Shown here: positions 8,088 through 17,185 of the stretch, in pieces
Layout of the letters: every line of letters starts with the position of its first letter
Numbering within the stretch: position 1 is the stretch's first letter
The notes under the pieces: generated by a model
The model's database searches: none
What the model was told of the DNA's origin: nothing
The model's input: only the letters and a program-made list of their open reading frames with translations
Origin: Atlantibacter subterraneus
GTDB lineage: Bacteria > Pseudomonadota > Gammaproteobacteria > Enterobacterales > Enterobacteriaceae
DNA length: 64,000 nt
Direction of reading: 5' to 3'
Assembly (NCBI RefSeq): GCF_007570865.1
Contig: NZ_VLPS01000010.1
Location: 124,001 to 188,000 of the forward strand
Translations under genes and position numbers: made by a program

Positions 8088-11000
8088 CTATTTTTTGGTC
8101 ATATCGTTAACCCGGGCGGCTAACGCGGTGAAATCCAGCACTTCTGGCGTGATATCAATAAATTTCAATAGCTCAGCCAGCCGACGCGGCATTTTTTCGC
8201 GCACGGCGTCCGGGGGGATATCGGTGTTATCCAGCGTCCAGGCCACCATCGCCGGGATTAAATCCGGCTCGCAGGCGTTGAGGGTTTTGAGCTGCCCGAC
8301 GATGCGTAACAATTGAGCGTTCAGCAAAGCGCCCGGCGGCAGTTGCCGCGCCAGCGCCATCAGCCGCAACAGGTTGCCGATCTGCTGGCTGTAAGCGATA
8401 AACGCCTGCGGATCGTGAAAGTGAGTTTGCACCGCGAGCTGTGGGAACAGCCGGGCGCGTTGCGGCCACCATTGCTGAAGACCCCGGTCAGCGATGAGGC
8501 GTTCATCTATCGGCTGCCCGGTGGTATTGGCGTTGGGTTTGATCTGCGTGAGCACCGCGCCGTGCCAGCCGCCGCCGTAAATCACCGCCTGGCCCGTCTG
8601 GAGCGACGGCAGGAAGTTTTTTTGCTCATCGCTTAACGACATGGTGTCGCCAATGACGTCGCGATCGTCAGCGGAAAACAATCGGTGAACGATTTTGGTA
8701 TTGGTATTTTTGATGACGTCCGGGATCAGCTTGTTAGGGATTTGATCGGCGATGATCAGCCCTTCGCCATATTTACGCACTTCGGCCAACAGGTTGCTGA
8801 ACATCTCCACGCCGAGTTTTTTACTGCCGCCTTCGCCTGGTTCCGGCTTCGCCAGCAGGCGGTGCGCTTCTTCAATCAACGTGAGGTGGCGATAGCCCGG
8901 CTCCCGCAGGTAGCGCTGTTTAATGGTTTCGGCGAGGCGGGTGACAATCAGCGCCATCAGCAGGGATTTGTCATTCTCGTCCTTGATTTCATCAAGTTCG
9001 AAAACCACTTTCTTATCCAGTAGCGCATCGAAGTCAATGGAGTGGCGGGCGTTGAGCATCCGGCTTTTGGTGCCCTTAGTCAGATCGGTCAGCCGCGCCA
9101 CCAGCGAGCCGCGGTATTTTTCCTCAAACTCCTTACCCATGCCTTTGGATTCAATAACCGAATCCAGTTCGCGTATCATATCGCTGAAATTGGGCCAAGC
9201 GCCGCTGTTCAGGGCGAACGGCTGCTCAATCAGCAGGTTTTGGTTGCTGAAGATATCCCAGCCTTTGCGTTCATAGGCCTGGATAATCGCTTCCGCCACG
9301 ATCATCGGCATCGCTGCCTCCATGGGGAATACGGCATTGAGGGCGTTTTTCAGGATATCGATGTGTCCGGTGAGCGTCTCTTTTGATGACACCAGTTCAA
9401 ATGGATTCAGGCGAAACGGCGTGATGTCTTCCCGGCCCAGGCAGTAATACTCCACGTCGGGATCCTTCTGGTACAGTTCGCGGTACTCGGTCTTGGCGGG
9501 TTCAATCACCAGAAACGGCAGCCCCGACTCCAGCAGGAGTTTCATGCAACTGGTGGTCTTACCGGAGCCGGTTACGCCGGTAATGAAAATGTGTTTATTC
9601 AACTCGGACTTATCGAGCGTCAGCGGCTTAAACGCCAGAGTCTGACCATGCTGGATCACCTGGCCGAGCGTCAGCTGATGTGGCTCAACAAGGTCAGGGG
9701 GATTAAGCGCGAAATCGACGCACTTGCGGATTTTCAGCCCGGCCAGCTCTTTATCCGGCAGGCCCATCAGCAGGGAAATTTCCTGGCTGTTCAACCAGGT
9801 CGAGCACTGAGCGCGCCCATGGCTGGTGCTGACCAGTGAATAAATGGCTTCGCTGTAGGGATGCTGCACGCCGGTCGCCGCGTTGGCCAGTTGTAGCAAC
9901 TGACCGAGTTGCGCCACGCCGTGCTGTAAACGGTGCACGCGCAACGGCGTCAGGGTAGGGTTATTGCCCTGAAAAATCGACCGCACGCTGGCGCTCAGCC
10001 GTTCATATACCGCGTTCGTTTTGGCGGCCAGAAACAGCGAGGTTTTAAACATTCCTTTGCTGTTGCCCTGGCGAAAGCGGGCAATTTGCGTCTCGCCTAA
10101 ATGCTTCAGCAGCTCTTCGTAGCCTTTGTTGATCTCTTCGCGGGTGACCGCCTGGCCGTCGCCGGAGGTGGTGGCATCGCTGGTGCCTTCATTGCTGCCG
10201 ACGCTTTCCGAGTCGCTGGTTCCCGTGGCGTGGGATTTGTTCGTCGAAGAGGTGGCGGTCGTGCCGCTGCTGGTGCCCTTACTGTGATTGGTGCCTTTAT
10301 TATCGTAACTGGAGCTGGTGCCTTTACTGGTGCCGTGGCTTTCATTGACGCCGACGCTTTTGGCCCGGCTGTCTCCCTCGCCGTGTGTGAGGGTATTACT
10401 GGTTCCGTTGGTTTTGGTGAGGTTCTGGCCGGTGCTGCGGGTATGTTGCTCACTCTGGTTTTGCGAGATCTGCACCGAATATTTCATTTGTGAGGAGAGC
10501 TGGGTCGACAGATCGTAAATTTGCTCAATGATCTGCTCGACCTCTTCTGCGCTGCCCGGTTGGCAGGCAATCACCATTCGCCAGCTTTCTCCCGCCAGGC
10601 CGTTAACCAGCCGCTCGACGCCCTGAAACTCCTCATCCCCTAGCCGGGTTTCTTCTTCATTCAGCGAGGGGACGCCCGTCACCACGCCGAGCCGCTTCAT
10701 CGACAACAGCGAGGTTATCGGAGCGATGTCCTGAGGTTTAACCGCCGCCAGCTTGGCACCGAGTAAATTACTGCTGAAGGCCCGCTCAAGTTTAATACCG
10801 ATATCGTGGACCACACTGTTATTGTCGCTCGCCACGCCGATATAAAAATGAATATCCTGGCCGTCGCTGAGCAGCATATACAGCAGCGTTGCGCGCGAAT
10901 CGCTCATATTGGCGATCACATTGCTCATCGCCAGCCGGTGAACGGCAGCCTTTTCATCGGTCATCTCTTCGATGCGGTAAAAACGGTATTCGGTGAGGCG

Positions 11001-11123
11001 CTCATCCTCCAGCATAGACTCGGGATCGAGCTGAAAGTGGATACGGTTCCAGTGGCCTACGTTTAATTCATTCAGGCGAAAGCGCGCCTGTAGCTCCGTA
11101 ATAGTGGTGTTCTTGTCAGTCAT
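8088..11123 (-). CDS. HerA/FtsK-superfamily ATPase with Ser/Thr/Gly-rich insert
   Basis: 1011 residues from the ATG at 11123 (1016 from 11138; neither has an obvious ribosome site). A P-loop GVTGSGKTT lies at about 516-524 and a Walker-B-like block LTLIEEAHRLL at about 747-757. It is followed by a long segment (RKYGEGLIIADQIPNKL, then NTNTKIVHRL) characteristic of HerA, VirB4 and DUF87-type hexameric ATPases. Between residues ~220 and ~325 sits a low-complexity stretch made almost only of S, T, G, N, K, H and D with repeated GTS triplets. It separates an N-terminal alpha/beta domain from the ATPase core. First gene of the operon. Such ATPases pump DNA or protein or move along DNA; which of these applies here is unknown. 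Confidence 0.82.
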   Translation of the reverse strand: MTDKNTTITELQARFRLNELNVGHWNRIHFQLDPESMLEDERLTEYRFYRIEEMTDEKAAVHRLAMSNVIANMSDSRATLLYMLLSDGQDIHFYIGVASDNNSVVHDIGIKLERAFSSNLLGAKLAAVKPQDIAPITSLLSMKRLGVVTGVPSLNEEETRLGDEEFQGVERLVNGLAGESWRMVIACQPGSAEEVEQIIEQIYDLSTQLSSQMKYSVQISQNQSEQHTRSTGQNLTKTNGTSNTLTHGEGDSRAKSVGVNESHGTSKGTSSSYDNKGTNHSKGTSSGTTATSSTNKSHATGTSDSESVGSNEGTSDATTSGDGQAVTREEINKGYEELLKHLGETQIARFRQGNSKGMFKTSLFLAAKTNAVYERLSASVRSIFQGNNPTLTPLRVHRLQHGVAQLGQLLQLANAATGVQHPYSEAIYSLVSTSHGRAQCSTWLNSQEISLLMGLPDKELAGLKIRKCVDFALNPPDLVEPHQLTLGQVIQHGQTLAFKPLTLDKSELNKHIFITGVTGSGKTTSCMKLLLESGLPFLVIEPAKTEYRELYQKDPDVEYYCLGREDITPFRLNPFELVSSKETLTGHIDILKNALNAVFPMEAAMPMIVAEAIIQAYERKGWDIFSNQNLLIEQPFALNSGAWPNFSDMIRELDSVIESKGMGKEFEEKYRGSLVARLTDLTKGTKSRMLNARHSIDFDALLDKKVVFELDEIKDENDKSLLMALIVTRLAETIKQRYLREPGYRHLTLIEEAHRLLAKPEPGEGGSKKLGVEMFSNLLAEVRKYGEGLIIADQIPNKLIPDVIKNTNTKIVHRLFSADDRDVIGDTMSLSDEQKNFLPSLQTGQAVIYGGGWHGAVLTQIKPNANTTGQPIDERLIADRGLQQWWPQRARLFPQLAVQTHFHDPQAFIAYSQQIGNLLRLMALARQLPPGALLNAQLLRIVGQLKTLNACEPDLIPAMVAWTLDNTDIPPDAVREKMPRRLAELLKFIDITPEVLDFTALAARVNDMTKK

Positions 11124-11147
11124 GCGTAACGGGTCCATCCCAAATGA

Positions 11148-11191
11148 GACAACAATGCCTGTGTGTTTAACTCGTTGTCATCGCAGGCATT
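11148..11191. repeat. interleaved inverted repeats upstream of the HerA-like gene
   Basis: AATGCCTG (11154-11161) pairs with CAGGCATT (11184-11191), and GACAAC (11148-11153) pairs with GTTGTC (11174-11179). The two pairs interleave just before the operon start. This could be an operator or RNA structure. No further support. Confidence 0.35.
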
Positions 11192-11396
11192 CACTACCCT
11201 GGCGTTAATCCGAAAAAAAAGCTAGTTACCGATTCCAGGGATTGAGCGTCAGTCGCATTATTAACGTCGGCCCGCGACAGAAAAACTCCAGTAAAATCGC
11301 ACAAAAAGGGGAGACCGCACGCAAACCGCGCGGCATCAATGTTCAGCGTTCCAACGCATGCCATACTGCGCACAACACTCTGTTTGGGATTGAACT

Positions 11397-11840
11397 ATGC
11401 AACGTGTAACCCTGTCACTTGACGATGATTTACTGGCTGAAGTGGATGCTCTGATCCAAACCCGTGGCTATCAAAACCGTTCCGAAGCGGTACGTGATTT
11501 AGTTCGTGCCGGCTTGCAGGACGCCGCCACCACCAGCGCTAGCGGGCCGTGCATCGCGGCGCTGTTTTATATTTACGATCACGAAGCCCGCGAATTATCC
11601 CGCCGGCTAACGCGTACTTTTCACGATCATCATGACCTGTCGCTCACCAGCCTGCATGTGCATCTCGACCACGGTAGTTGCCTTGAGGTGTCGTTGTTGA
11701 AAGGGGAGACCCAGCATGTCCGCACTTTTGCCGATAAGGTGATTACCGAACGTGGGGTGCGACATGGTCAGGTGATCGTCGTGCCGGTTGACCCTGACGA
11801 GACACACTCCCATCAACATCCCCATCACCACCACGACTAA
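11397..11840 (+). CDS. nikR: nickel-responsive transcriptional regulator NikR
   Basis: 147 residues; the E. coli protein has 133. An N-terminal ribbon-helix-helix DNA-binding domain (residues 1-45) precedes a ligand-binding ACT-like domain. The high-affinity nickel ligands fall at exactly the E. coli positions: H76, H87, H89 and C95. The extra length is a His-rich tail (last 14 residues, with seven His) that may bind additional nickel. NikR with Ni represses the nikABCDE importer; no nik transporter lies in this window. Its place directly ahead of a [NiFe]-hydrogenase operon links nickel supply with hydrogenase synthesis. No NikR operator was found nearby. Confidence 0.95.
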   Translation: MQRVTLSLDDDLLAEVDALIQTRGYQNRSEAVRDLVRAGLQDAATTSASGPCIAALFYIYDHEARELSRRLTRTFHDHHDLSLTSLHVHLDHGSCLEVSLLKGETQHVRTFADKVITERGVRHGQVIVVPVDPDETHSHQHPHHHHD

Positions 11841-11918
11841 TCCCTCCATCAAAACGTGTCGCGCAATCGGCACGTCTTATCCACACAGCGCAGCCTGCTT
11901 CCTGAACCGTGTCGACAC

Positions 11919-11937
11919 AAATGCCGATTCGGCATTT
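11919..11937. promoter_or_regulatory. inverted repeat TGCCGA/TCGGCA upstream of hyf; possible enhancer or nikR terminator
   Basis: A near-perfect inverted repeat (AAATGCCGA-T-TCGGCATTT) with T's on the 3' side lies about 95 bases before the hyf sigma-54 promoter. The same hexamers, in opposite order, occur about 90 bases before the hydN-fdhF sigma-54 promoter (26834-26851). That distance suits an activator site for HyfR/FhlA, but the element could simply end the nikR transcript. A GTGTCGACAC palindrome lies just upstream at 11909-11918. Confidence 0.4.
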
Positions 11938-12020
11938 TTCAGGCTCGACATCTTCAAAATCCAAACCGAAACCATAAATAACCACATGAATTAATTGACA
12001 ATTAATTATGGTTAATAAAC

Positions 12021-12036
12021 TGGCACACTTCCTGCT
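12021..12036 (+). promoter_or_regulatory. sigma-54 promoter of the hyf operon
   Basis: TGGCAC-N5-CTGCT matches the -24/-12 element apart from one base of the -12 box. It lies about 85 bases ahead of the hyfA start. In E. coli hyf transcription needs sigma-54 with FhlA or HyfR. Confidence 0.7.
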
Positions 12037-12119
12037 TAAAGCCTGCTGACAAGACCAGCAGTGGGCAATGCCGACGGTATCGACTCGCTGTTATTCATAT
12101 GATTCTGGAGGGTACAGCG

Positions 12120-12743
12120 ATGAATCGCTTCGTGATTGCGGAGCCACAGCTATGTATCGGATGCAATACCTGTATGGCCGCCTGCTCGGAGGTCCATAAG
12201 GCTCAGGGATTACAATCGCATCCACGTCTGACCGTCACCCGCGTTGACGAGCAGACCGCCCCCATGCTTTGCCGTCACTGCGAGGATGCTCCCTGCGCCA
12301 GGGTGTGTCCGGTGAACGCCATCACGCATGAAAACGACGCCATCGTACTTAACGAAAGCCTGTGTATCGGCTGTAAGTTATGCGGCCTGGCCTGTCCATT
12401 TGGGGCCATCACGCCATCGGGCAGCCGCCCGCTGTCTATCCCCTCGCAATTCGAAAACTATGTCCCGGCAAATCTGCTGGCCGATGTGCCGGAAAGCCCT
12501 GCCAGCATGAATCCGTTTCTTGCCTGGAACGCCGGGGTGCGCAGCGTGGCGGTGAAGTGCGACTTATGCGATTTCCGCGCGGAAGGCCCGGCCTGCGTCA
12601 GGGCGTGCCCGACGGCGGCGCTGAAACTGGTGGATGAACGCGGCATCGCGCGGGAGGCAAAAGCGCGGCGTCTGGCGGCGATGAGCAGTCTGCCGCCGGA
12701 GCTGAACCTGTTCCCCACCGCTTCTCAGGAGCAGAAATTATGA
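12120..12743 (+). CDS. hyfA: hydrogenase-4 ferredoxin-type subunit HyfA
   Basis: 207 residues, close to the 205 of E. coli HyfA. It carries four [4Fe-4S] cysteine motifs of the HycB/HydN type: CIGCNTCMAAC near residue 16, CRHCEDAPCARVC near 52, CIGCKLCGLAC near 84 and CDLCDFRAEGPAC near 149. It carries electrons from formate dehydrogenase H to the hydrogenase on the cytoplasmic face of the membrane. The ATG at 12120 follows a GGAGGG site. The stop overlaps the hyfB start (ATGA). First gene of the hyf operon. Confidence 0.95.
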   Translation: MNRFVIAEPQLCIGCNTCMAACSEVHKAQGLQSHPRLTVTRVDEQTAPMLCRHCEDAPCARVCPVNAITHENDAIVLNESLCIGCKLCGLACPFGAITPSGSRPLSIPSQFENYVPANLLADVPESPASMNPFLAWNAGVRSVAVKCDLCDFRAEGPACVRACPTAALKLVDERGIAREAKARRLAAMSSLPPELNLFPTASQEQKL

Positions 12744-14755
12744 TGGATTCTCTTCAGCTTCTTTTATGGGCCATCGTGTTTTACGTCGCGAGCGGCTGCG
12801 CCTCTTTGCTGTTGCGCCACGCAGAGCAGGTAGCGATATATGTCGCTGGCGTGGGCGCGATGATCGGCGGCATTCTGGGTATTGCCGCCGCGTGGCCGGT
12901 GGTGATGGGCGGCGACGCGGTGGTGTTTGCCACCCAGGGGCTGTTCCCGTTTGCTGCCTTCAGCGTTCGTCTCGATGGCCTGGCCGCCTTTATGCTGCTG
13001 GTGATCTCCCTGCTGGTGGTGGTGTGCTCGCTGTACTCGCTCTCTTACGTTCAGGAATACCGCGGGCGCGGCGCATGGGGCATGGGGTTCTTTATGAACC
13101 TGTTTATCGCCTCCATGGTCGGCCTGGTGGTGATGGACAATGCGTTCTACTTCATCATCCTGTTTGAAATGATGTCGCTGGCGTCGTGGTTCCTGGTTAT
13201 CGCCGAGCAGGATGAAGAATCGGTGAACGCCGGGCTGCTGTACTTTTTTATCGCTCACGCCGGATCGGTGTTAATCATGATGGCGTTCTTTCTGCTGTGG
13301 CGGGAGAGCGGCAGCCTCGATTTCGCCAGCTTCCGTGCACTGCAACTCTCGCCGGGCACCGCTTCCGTGGTGTTCCTGCTGGCGTTTCTGGGCTTCGGGG
13401 CCAAAGCCGGGATGCTGCCGCTGCACAGCTGGCTGCCGCGCGCACACCCCGCCGCACCGTCACACGCCTCGGCATTAATGTCGGGCGTGATGGTGAAAAT
13501 CGGGATCTTCGGGATTATCAAAGTCGGCATTGATTTACTCGCCACCCAGCTGTGGTGGGGGATCGTGGTGCTGGCGTTCGGCGCGGTTTCAGCGGTGCTG
13601 GGCGTGCTGTACGCGCTGGCGGAGCATGACATTAAGCGCCTGCTGGCCTGGCATACCGTGGAAAACATCGGGATCATTTTGATGGGCGTCGGCGTCGGCA
13701 TGGTGGGTATCGCCACCGGTCATCCGGTGCTGGCGACGCTGGGTATTCTCGGCGCGCTCTACCATCTGGTGAACCATGCGGTGTTTAAAGGGCTGCTGTT
13801 CCTCGGCGCGGGGGCGATTATTTACCGCGTCCATACCCGGGATATGGAAAAAATGGGCGGCTTAGGCAAGCTGATGCCCCTGACCGGCCTGGCGTTCCTG
13901 ATCGGCTGTATGGCGATTTCCGCACTGCCGCCGCTCAACGGGTTTATCAGCGAGTGGTACACCTACCAGTCGCTGTTCACCATGAGCCGCGACGGCAGCT
14001 TTATCATGAAACTGAGCGGCCCAATCGCCATGGTAATGCTGGCGATCACCGGCGCGCTGGCGGCGATGTGCTTCGTGAAGGTGTATGGCATTAGCTTCTG
14101 CGGCGGCGCGCGCAGCGAGAAAGCAGCCGAGGCGCGTGAAGTGCCGTGGCCGATGACCGCCGCCATGCTGCTGCTGGCGCTGCTCTGTGTGGTGCTGGGC
14201 GTTGGCGCGGCATGGATCGCGCCGGTTATCGCGAACATCGCCGCCGGACTGGTACACACGCCAGCCGTCACGGTCAGCGAAGGTGCGCTGCTGGTACCGG
14301 GCGTGGCCCATCAGGCGATGCTCTCTCCTGCGGTGATGTTCATTCTGCTGCTGGCGCTGCCGTTAATTCCTCTGATGATTTATCTCTCTAACCGCCGCGG
14401 GCAACAAAGCTTCCGCCGTCGCGGCGAGCCGTGGGCCTGTGGTTACGCCTGGGAAGAGGCGATGTCGGCGTCCGCCGGCAGCTTCACCCAGCCGCTGCGC
14501 GTGATGTTCTCCTCGCTGTACAAACTGCGTCGTCAGCTCGATCCGTCTGCCGGGCTGGGCCGCGCGCTGGAGAAAACCACCGCAGGTGCCACCCGCGTCG
14601 AGCCGTTCTGGGATGAAAAAATTATCTATCCGTTGGTCCGTCTGACCCAGTCCGTGGGCAGCGGGATACAGCGACTGCAGGGTGGGGATTTCCGTCTCTA
14701 CTGCCTGTATGTCGTGGCGGCGCTGGTCGTTTTACTTGTGATCACCGCGGTCTGA
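12740..14755 (+). CDS. hyfB: hydrogenase-4 membrane subunit HyfB
   Basis: 671 residues, a multi-spanning protein of the NuoL/MrpA antiporter-like family, with strong similarity to E. coli HyfB along its whole length. Recognisable segments include the quinone-oxidoreductase core (HSWLPRAHPAAPSHASALMS near residue 235) and a conserved C-terminus (GDFRLYCLYVVAALVVL). It forms part of the ion-translocating membrane arm of formate hydrogenlyase-2. Two adjacent ATGs (12740 and 12743) are possible; the second corresponds to the E. coli start. Confidence 0.96.
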   Translation: MMDSLQLLLWAIVFYVASGCASLLLRHAEQVAIYVAGVGAMIGGILGIAAAWPVVMGGDAVVFATQGLFPFAAFSVRLDGLAAFMLLVISLLVVVCSLYSLSYVQEYRGRGAWGMGFFMNLFIASMVGLVVMDNAFYFIILFEMMSLASWFLVIAEQDEESVNAGLLYFFIAHAGSVLIMMAFFLLWRESGSLDFASFRALQLSPGTASVVFLLAFLGFGAKAGMLPLHSWLPRAHPAAPSHASALMSGVMVKIGIFGIIKVGIDLLATQLWWGIVVLAFGAVSAVLGVLYALAEHDIKRLLAWHTVENIGIILMGVGVGMVGIATGHPVLATLGILGALYHLVNHAVFKGLLFLGAGAIIYRVHTRDMEKMGGLGKLMPLTGLAFLIGCMAISALPPLNGFISEWYTYQSLFTMSRDGSFIMKLSGPIAMVMLAITGALAAMCFVKVYGISFCGGARSEKAAEAREVPWPMTAAMLLLALLCVVLGVGAAWIAPVIANIAAGLVHTPAVTVSEGALLVPGVAHQAMLSPAVMFILLLALPLIPLMIYLSNRRGQQSFRRRGEPWACGYAWEEAMSASAGSFTQPLRVMFSSLYKLRRQLDPSAGLGRALEKTTAGATRVEPFWDEKIIYPLVRLTQSVGSGIQRLQGGDFRLYCLYVVAALVVLLVITAV

Positions 14756-14766
14756 GGAGGGAGCGC

Positions 14767-15717
14767 ATGTTAACGCAACACACACCGACGCTGACCATGG
14801 GGCTGTTCGCGCTGGTTCAGGCCCTGATCATGCTGGGGGTTACCCCATTACTCACCGGGATCTCCCGCCAGATCCGCGCCCGGATGCATTCGCGTCAGGG
14901 GCCGGGCATCTGGCAGGACTACCGCGATATCGCCAAATTACTCAAACGCCAGGAAGTAGCCCCGGCGCAGTCGGGGGCGATGTTCCGCATCATGCCTTAC
15001 GTGCTGCTGGGGTCGATGCTGCTGGTGGCGATGACCTTACCGATCTTCACCCTGATGTCGCCGTTCGGCGGGGCAGGGGATTTGATTACGCTGCTGTACC
15101 TGTTCGCGCTGTTCCGCTTTTTCTTCTCGCTCTCCGGGCTGGATACCGGCAGCACTTTCGCCGGGATCGGGGCCAGCCGCGAGTTGGTTATCGGCATTTT
15201 AGTCGAGCCGACGCTGATCCTCGCGTTGCTGGTGGTGGCGCTGATCGCCGGTTCCACCAATATCGGCACCATCAGCGCCACCCTGGCGCAGGGCTGGAGC
15301 TCGCCGACCGCCACGCTGCTGGCGTTTATCGCCTGTGCCTTCGTCTGCTTTATCGAGATGGGCAAACTGCCGTTTGACCTCGCGGAGGCGGAGCAGGAGT
15401 TGCAGGAAGGACCGCTGACCGAATACTCCGGCTCAGGCTTTGCGCTGGTGAAATGGGGGCTGGGCCTGAAGCAGGTGGTGGTGGCGCAGCTGTTCCTGGC
15501 GGTGTTTATCCCGTTCGGCAAAGCGGCGGAATTTACCCCGCCGGCGCTGATGTGGGCGGTGCTTGCCACCTGCATCAAGCTGCTGGTGGTGTTTGTGCTG
15601 GCCGGGCTGATTGAGAACAGCCTGGCGCGTGGACGCTTCCTGCTGACCCACCGCGTCACCTGGCTGGGCTTCGGCGTTGCGACGCTGGCCTTCGTCTTTT
15701 ACTTAACCGGTCTGTAA
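14767..15717 (+). CDS. hyfC: hydrogenase-4 membrane subunit HyfC
   Basis: 316 residues, the NuoH/HycD-type membrane subunit that anchors the peripheral arm. Visible hallmarks are a loop after the first helix (GISRQIRARMHSRQGPG) and the acidic EMGKLPFDLAEAEQEL stretch near residue 200, typical of this family at the interface with the hydrogenase subunits. GGAGGGAGC precedes the ATG. It lies 11 bases after hyfB and 17 before hyfD. Confidence 0.95.
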   Translation: MLTQHTPTLTMGLFALVQALIMLGVTPLLTGISRQIRARMHSRQGPGIWQDYRDIAKLLKRQEVAPAQSGAMFRIMPYVLLGSMLLVAMTLPIFTLMSPFGGAGDLITLLYLFALFRFFFSLSGLDTGSTFAGIGASRELVIGILVEPTLILALLVVALIAGSTNIGTISATLAQGWSSPTATLLAFIACAFVCFIEMGKLPFDLAEAEQELQEGPLTEYSGSGFALVKWGLGLKQVVVAQLFLAVFIPFGKAAEFTPPALMWAVLATCIKLLVVFVLAGLIENSLARGRFLLTHRVTWLGFGVATLAFVFYLTGL

Positions 15718-15734
15718 GGAGCAGGGAAACCATT

Positions 15735-17174
15735 ATGGAAACTATCGCACTTGCGACCCTGCTGATCCCCTTTATCGGGGCGCTGCTCACGGCCTGCCTG
15801 CCGCAGCGTTACGCGCCGTGGCTGTGTACCCTCGTCGCGCTGCTGGCGACGCTGGGCACGGTTCAACTGGCGTGGCTGTTTTATCTGGGCGGCATGGAGG
15901 CCACCACGCTGTCGCTGGTTCAGTACGGCGACGTGGCGCTGTTTGGCTTCACGCTCGATCGCGTCAGCACGCTGATCGTGTTCGCGGTGGTGTTTTTAGG
16001 CTTCTTAGTCAGCCTTTACTCCACCGGCTATCTGACCAAAGGCAACCGCGAGCATCCGCACGACGGCACCAACCGCTACTACGCGCTGCTGCTGGTGTTT
16101 ATCGGCGCGATGGCCGGGCTGGTGTTGTCGTCCACCATCCTCGGGCAACTGCTGTTTTTCGAAATTACCGGCGGCTGCTCCTGGGGGCTGATTGGCTATT
16201 ACCAGAGCGCTAAATCTCAGCGCTCCGCCATGAAAGCGCTGCTGATCACCCACGTTGCCTCCATCGGTCTGTATCTGGCGGCAGCAACGCTGTTCCTGCA
16301 AACCGGCACCTTCGCGCTGAGCGCGCTGGCAGAACTGGACGGCCCGGCCAGCCTGATCGTATTCGGCGGGATCCTGTTCGCAGCCTGGGGTAAATCGGCG
16401 CAACTGCCGTTGCAGGCCTGGCTGCCGGACGCCATGGAAGCGCCAACCCCGGTGAGTGCTTACCTGCATGCCGCGTCGATGGTGAAAGTGGGCGTGTATA
16501 TCTTTGCCCGCGCCATTCTCTCTGCCGACCAGGTGCCGCACGTCATCGGCTGGATCGGCATGGGCATGGCGAGCCTCACCATTGTCTACGGCTTCATGAT
16601 GTACCTGCCGCAGAAAGACATGAAGCGCCTGCTCGCCTGGTCGACCATCACCCAACTGGGCTGGATCTTCTTTGCCCTGTCGATGTCGGTGTTCGGCTCG
16701 AAAGAGGCCTTCAACGGCGGTATCGCTTACATCTTCAACCACGCTTTTGCCAAGAGCCTGTTCTTCCTGGTGGCGGGCGCGCTCAGCTACAGCTGCGGCA
16801 CCCGTATGCTGCCGAAGCTGAAAGGGCTGATGCGCACGATGCCGCTGCTGGGCGTCGGCTTCTGCGTGGCGGCGCTGGCGATTGCCGGTGTGCCGCCATT
16901 CAACGGCTTCTTCAGCAAGTTCCCGCTGTTTGCCGCCGGCTTCGCGCTCTCCAGCGAGTATTGGGTAATGACCCCGCTGATGGTGCTGCTGCTGGTTGAA
17001 TCGGTGGCGAGCTTCGCCTGGCTGCTGTACTGGTTCGGGCGCGTGGTGCCCGGCGAGCCGAGCGAGGCGGTGGCGGATGCCTCGCCGGTGCCGGTCGCGA
17101 TGCGGGCGGTGCTGGTTGTCCTGGTGGTGATGTCGCTGTGCTCCAGCGTCATTGCTGTCGCCTGGTTGGGATAA
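15735..17174 (+). CDS. hyfD: hydrogenase-4 antiporter-like subunit HyfD
   Basis: 479 residues, about 14 transmembrane helices, proton-translocating NADH-quinone oxidoreductase (ND5/ND2/ND4) family. Characteristic segments are LPLQAWLPDAMEAPTPVSAYLHAASMVK (shown in pieces: LPLQAWLPDAM then PTPVSAYLHA) near residue 225, and the KDMKRLLAWSTI element near residue 295. HyfD has no counterpart in hydrogenase-3, so its presence marks this as the larger FHL-2 complex with extra proton-pumping modules. Confidence 0.95.
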   Translation: METIALATLLIPFIGALLTACLPQRYAPWLCTLVALLATLGTVQLAWLFYLGGMEATTLSLVQYGDVALFGFTLDRVSTLIVFAVVFLGFLVSLYSTGYLTKGNREHPHDGTNRYYALLLVFIGAMAGLVLSSTILGQLLFFEITGGCSWGLIGYYQSAKSQRSAMKALLITHVASIGLYLAAATLFLQTGTFALSALAELDGPASLIVFGGILFAAWGKSAQLPLQAWLPDAMEAPTPVSAYLHAASMVKVGVYIFARAILSADQVPHVIGWIGMGMASLTIVYGFMMYLPQKDMKRLLAWSTITQLGWIFFALSMSVFGSKEAFNGGIAYIFNHAFAKSLFFLVAGALSYSCGTRMLPKLKGLMRTMPLLGVGFCVAALAIAGVPPFNGFFSKFPLFAAGFALSSEYWVMTPLMVLLLVESVASFAWLLYWFGRVVPGEPSEAVADASPVPVAMRAVLVVLVVMSLCSSVIAVAWLG

Positions 17175-17185
17175 GGGAGTCGAAC

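Noticed and set aside
3327-11138. Identification of the five-gene operon as the srfABC virulence operon
   Set aside because: Although SrfB is also Hsp70-like, the gene number, sizes and the HerA-type ATPase do not fit srfABC.
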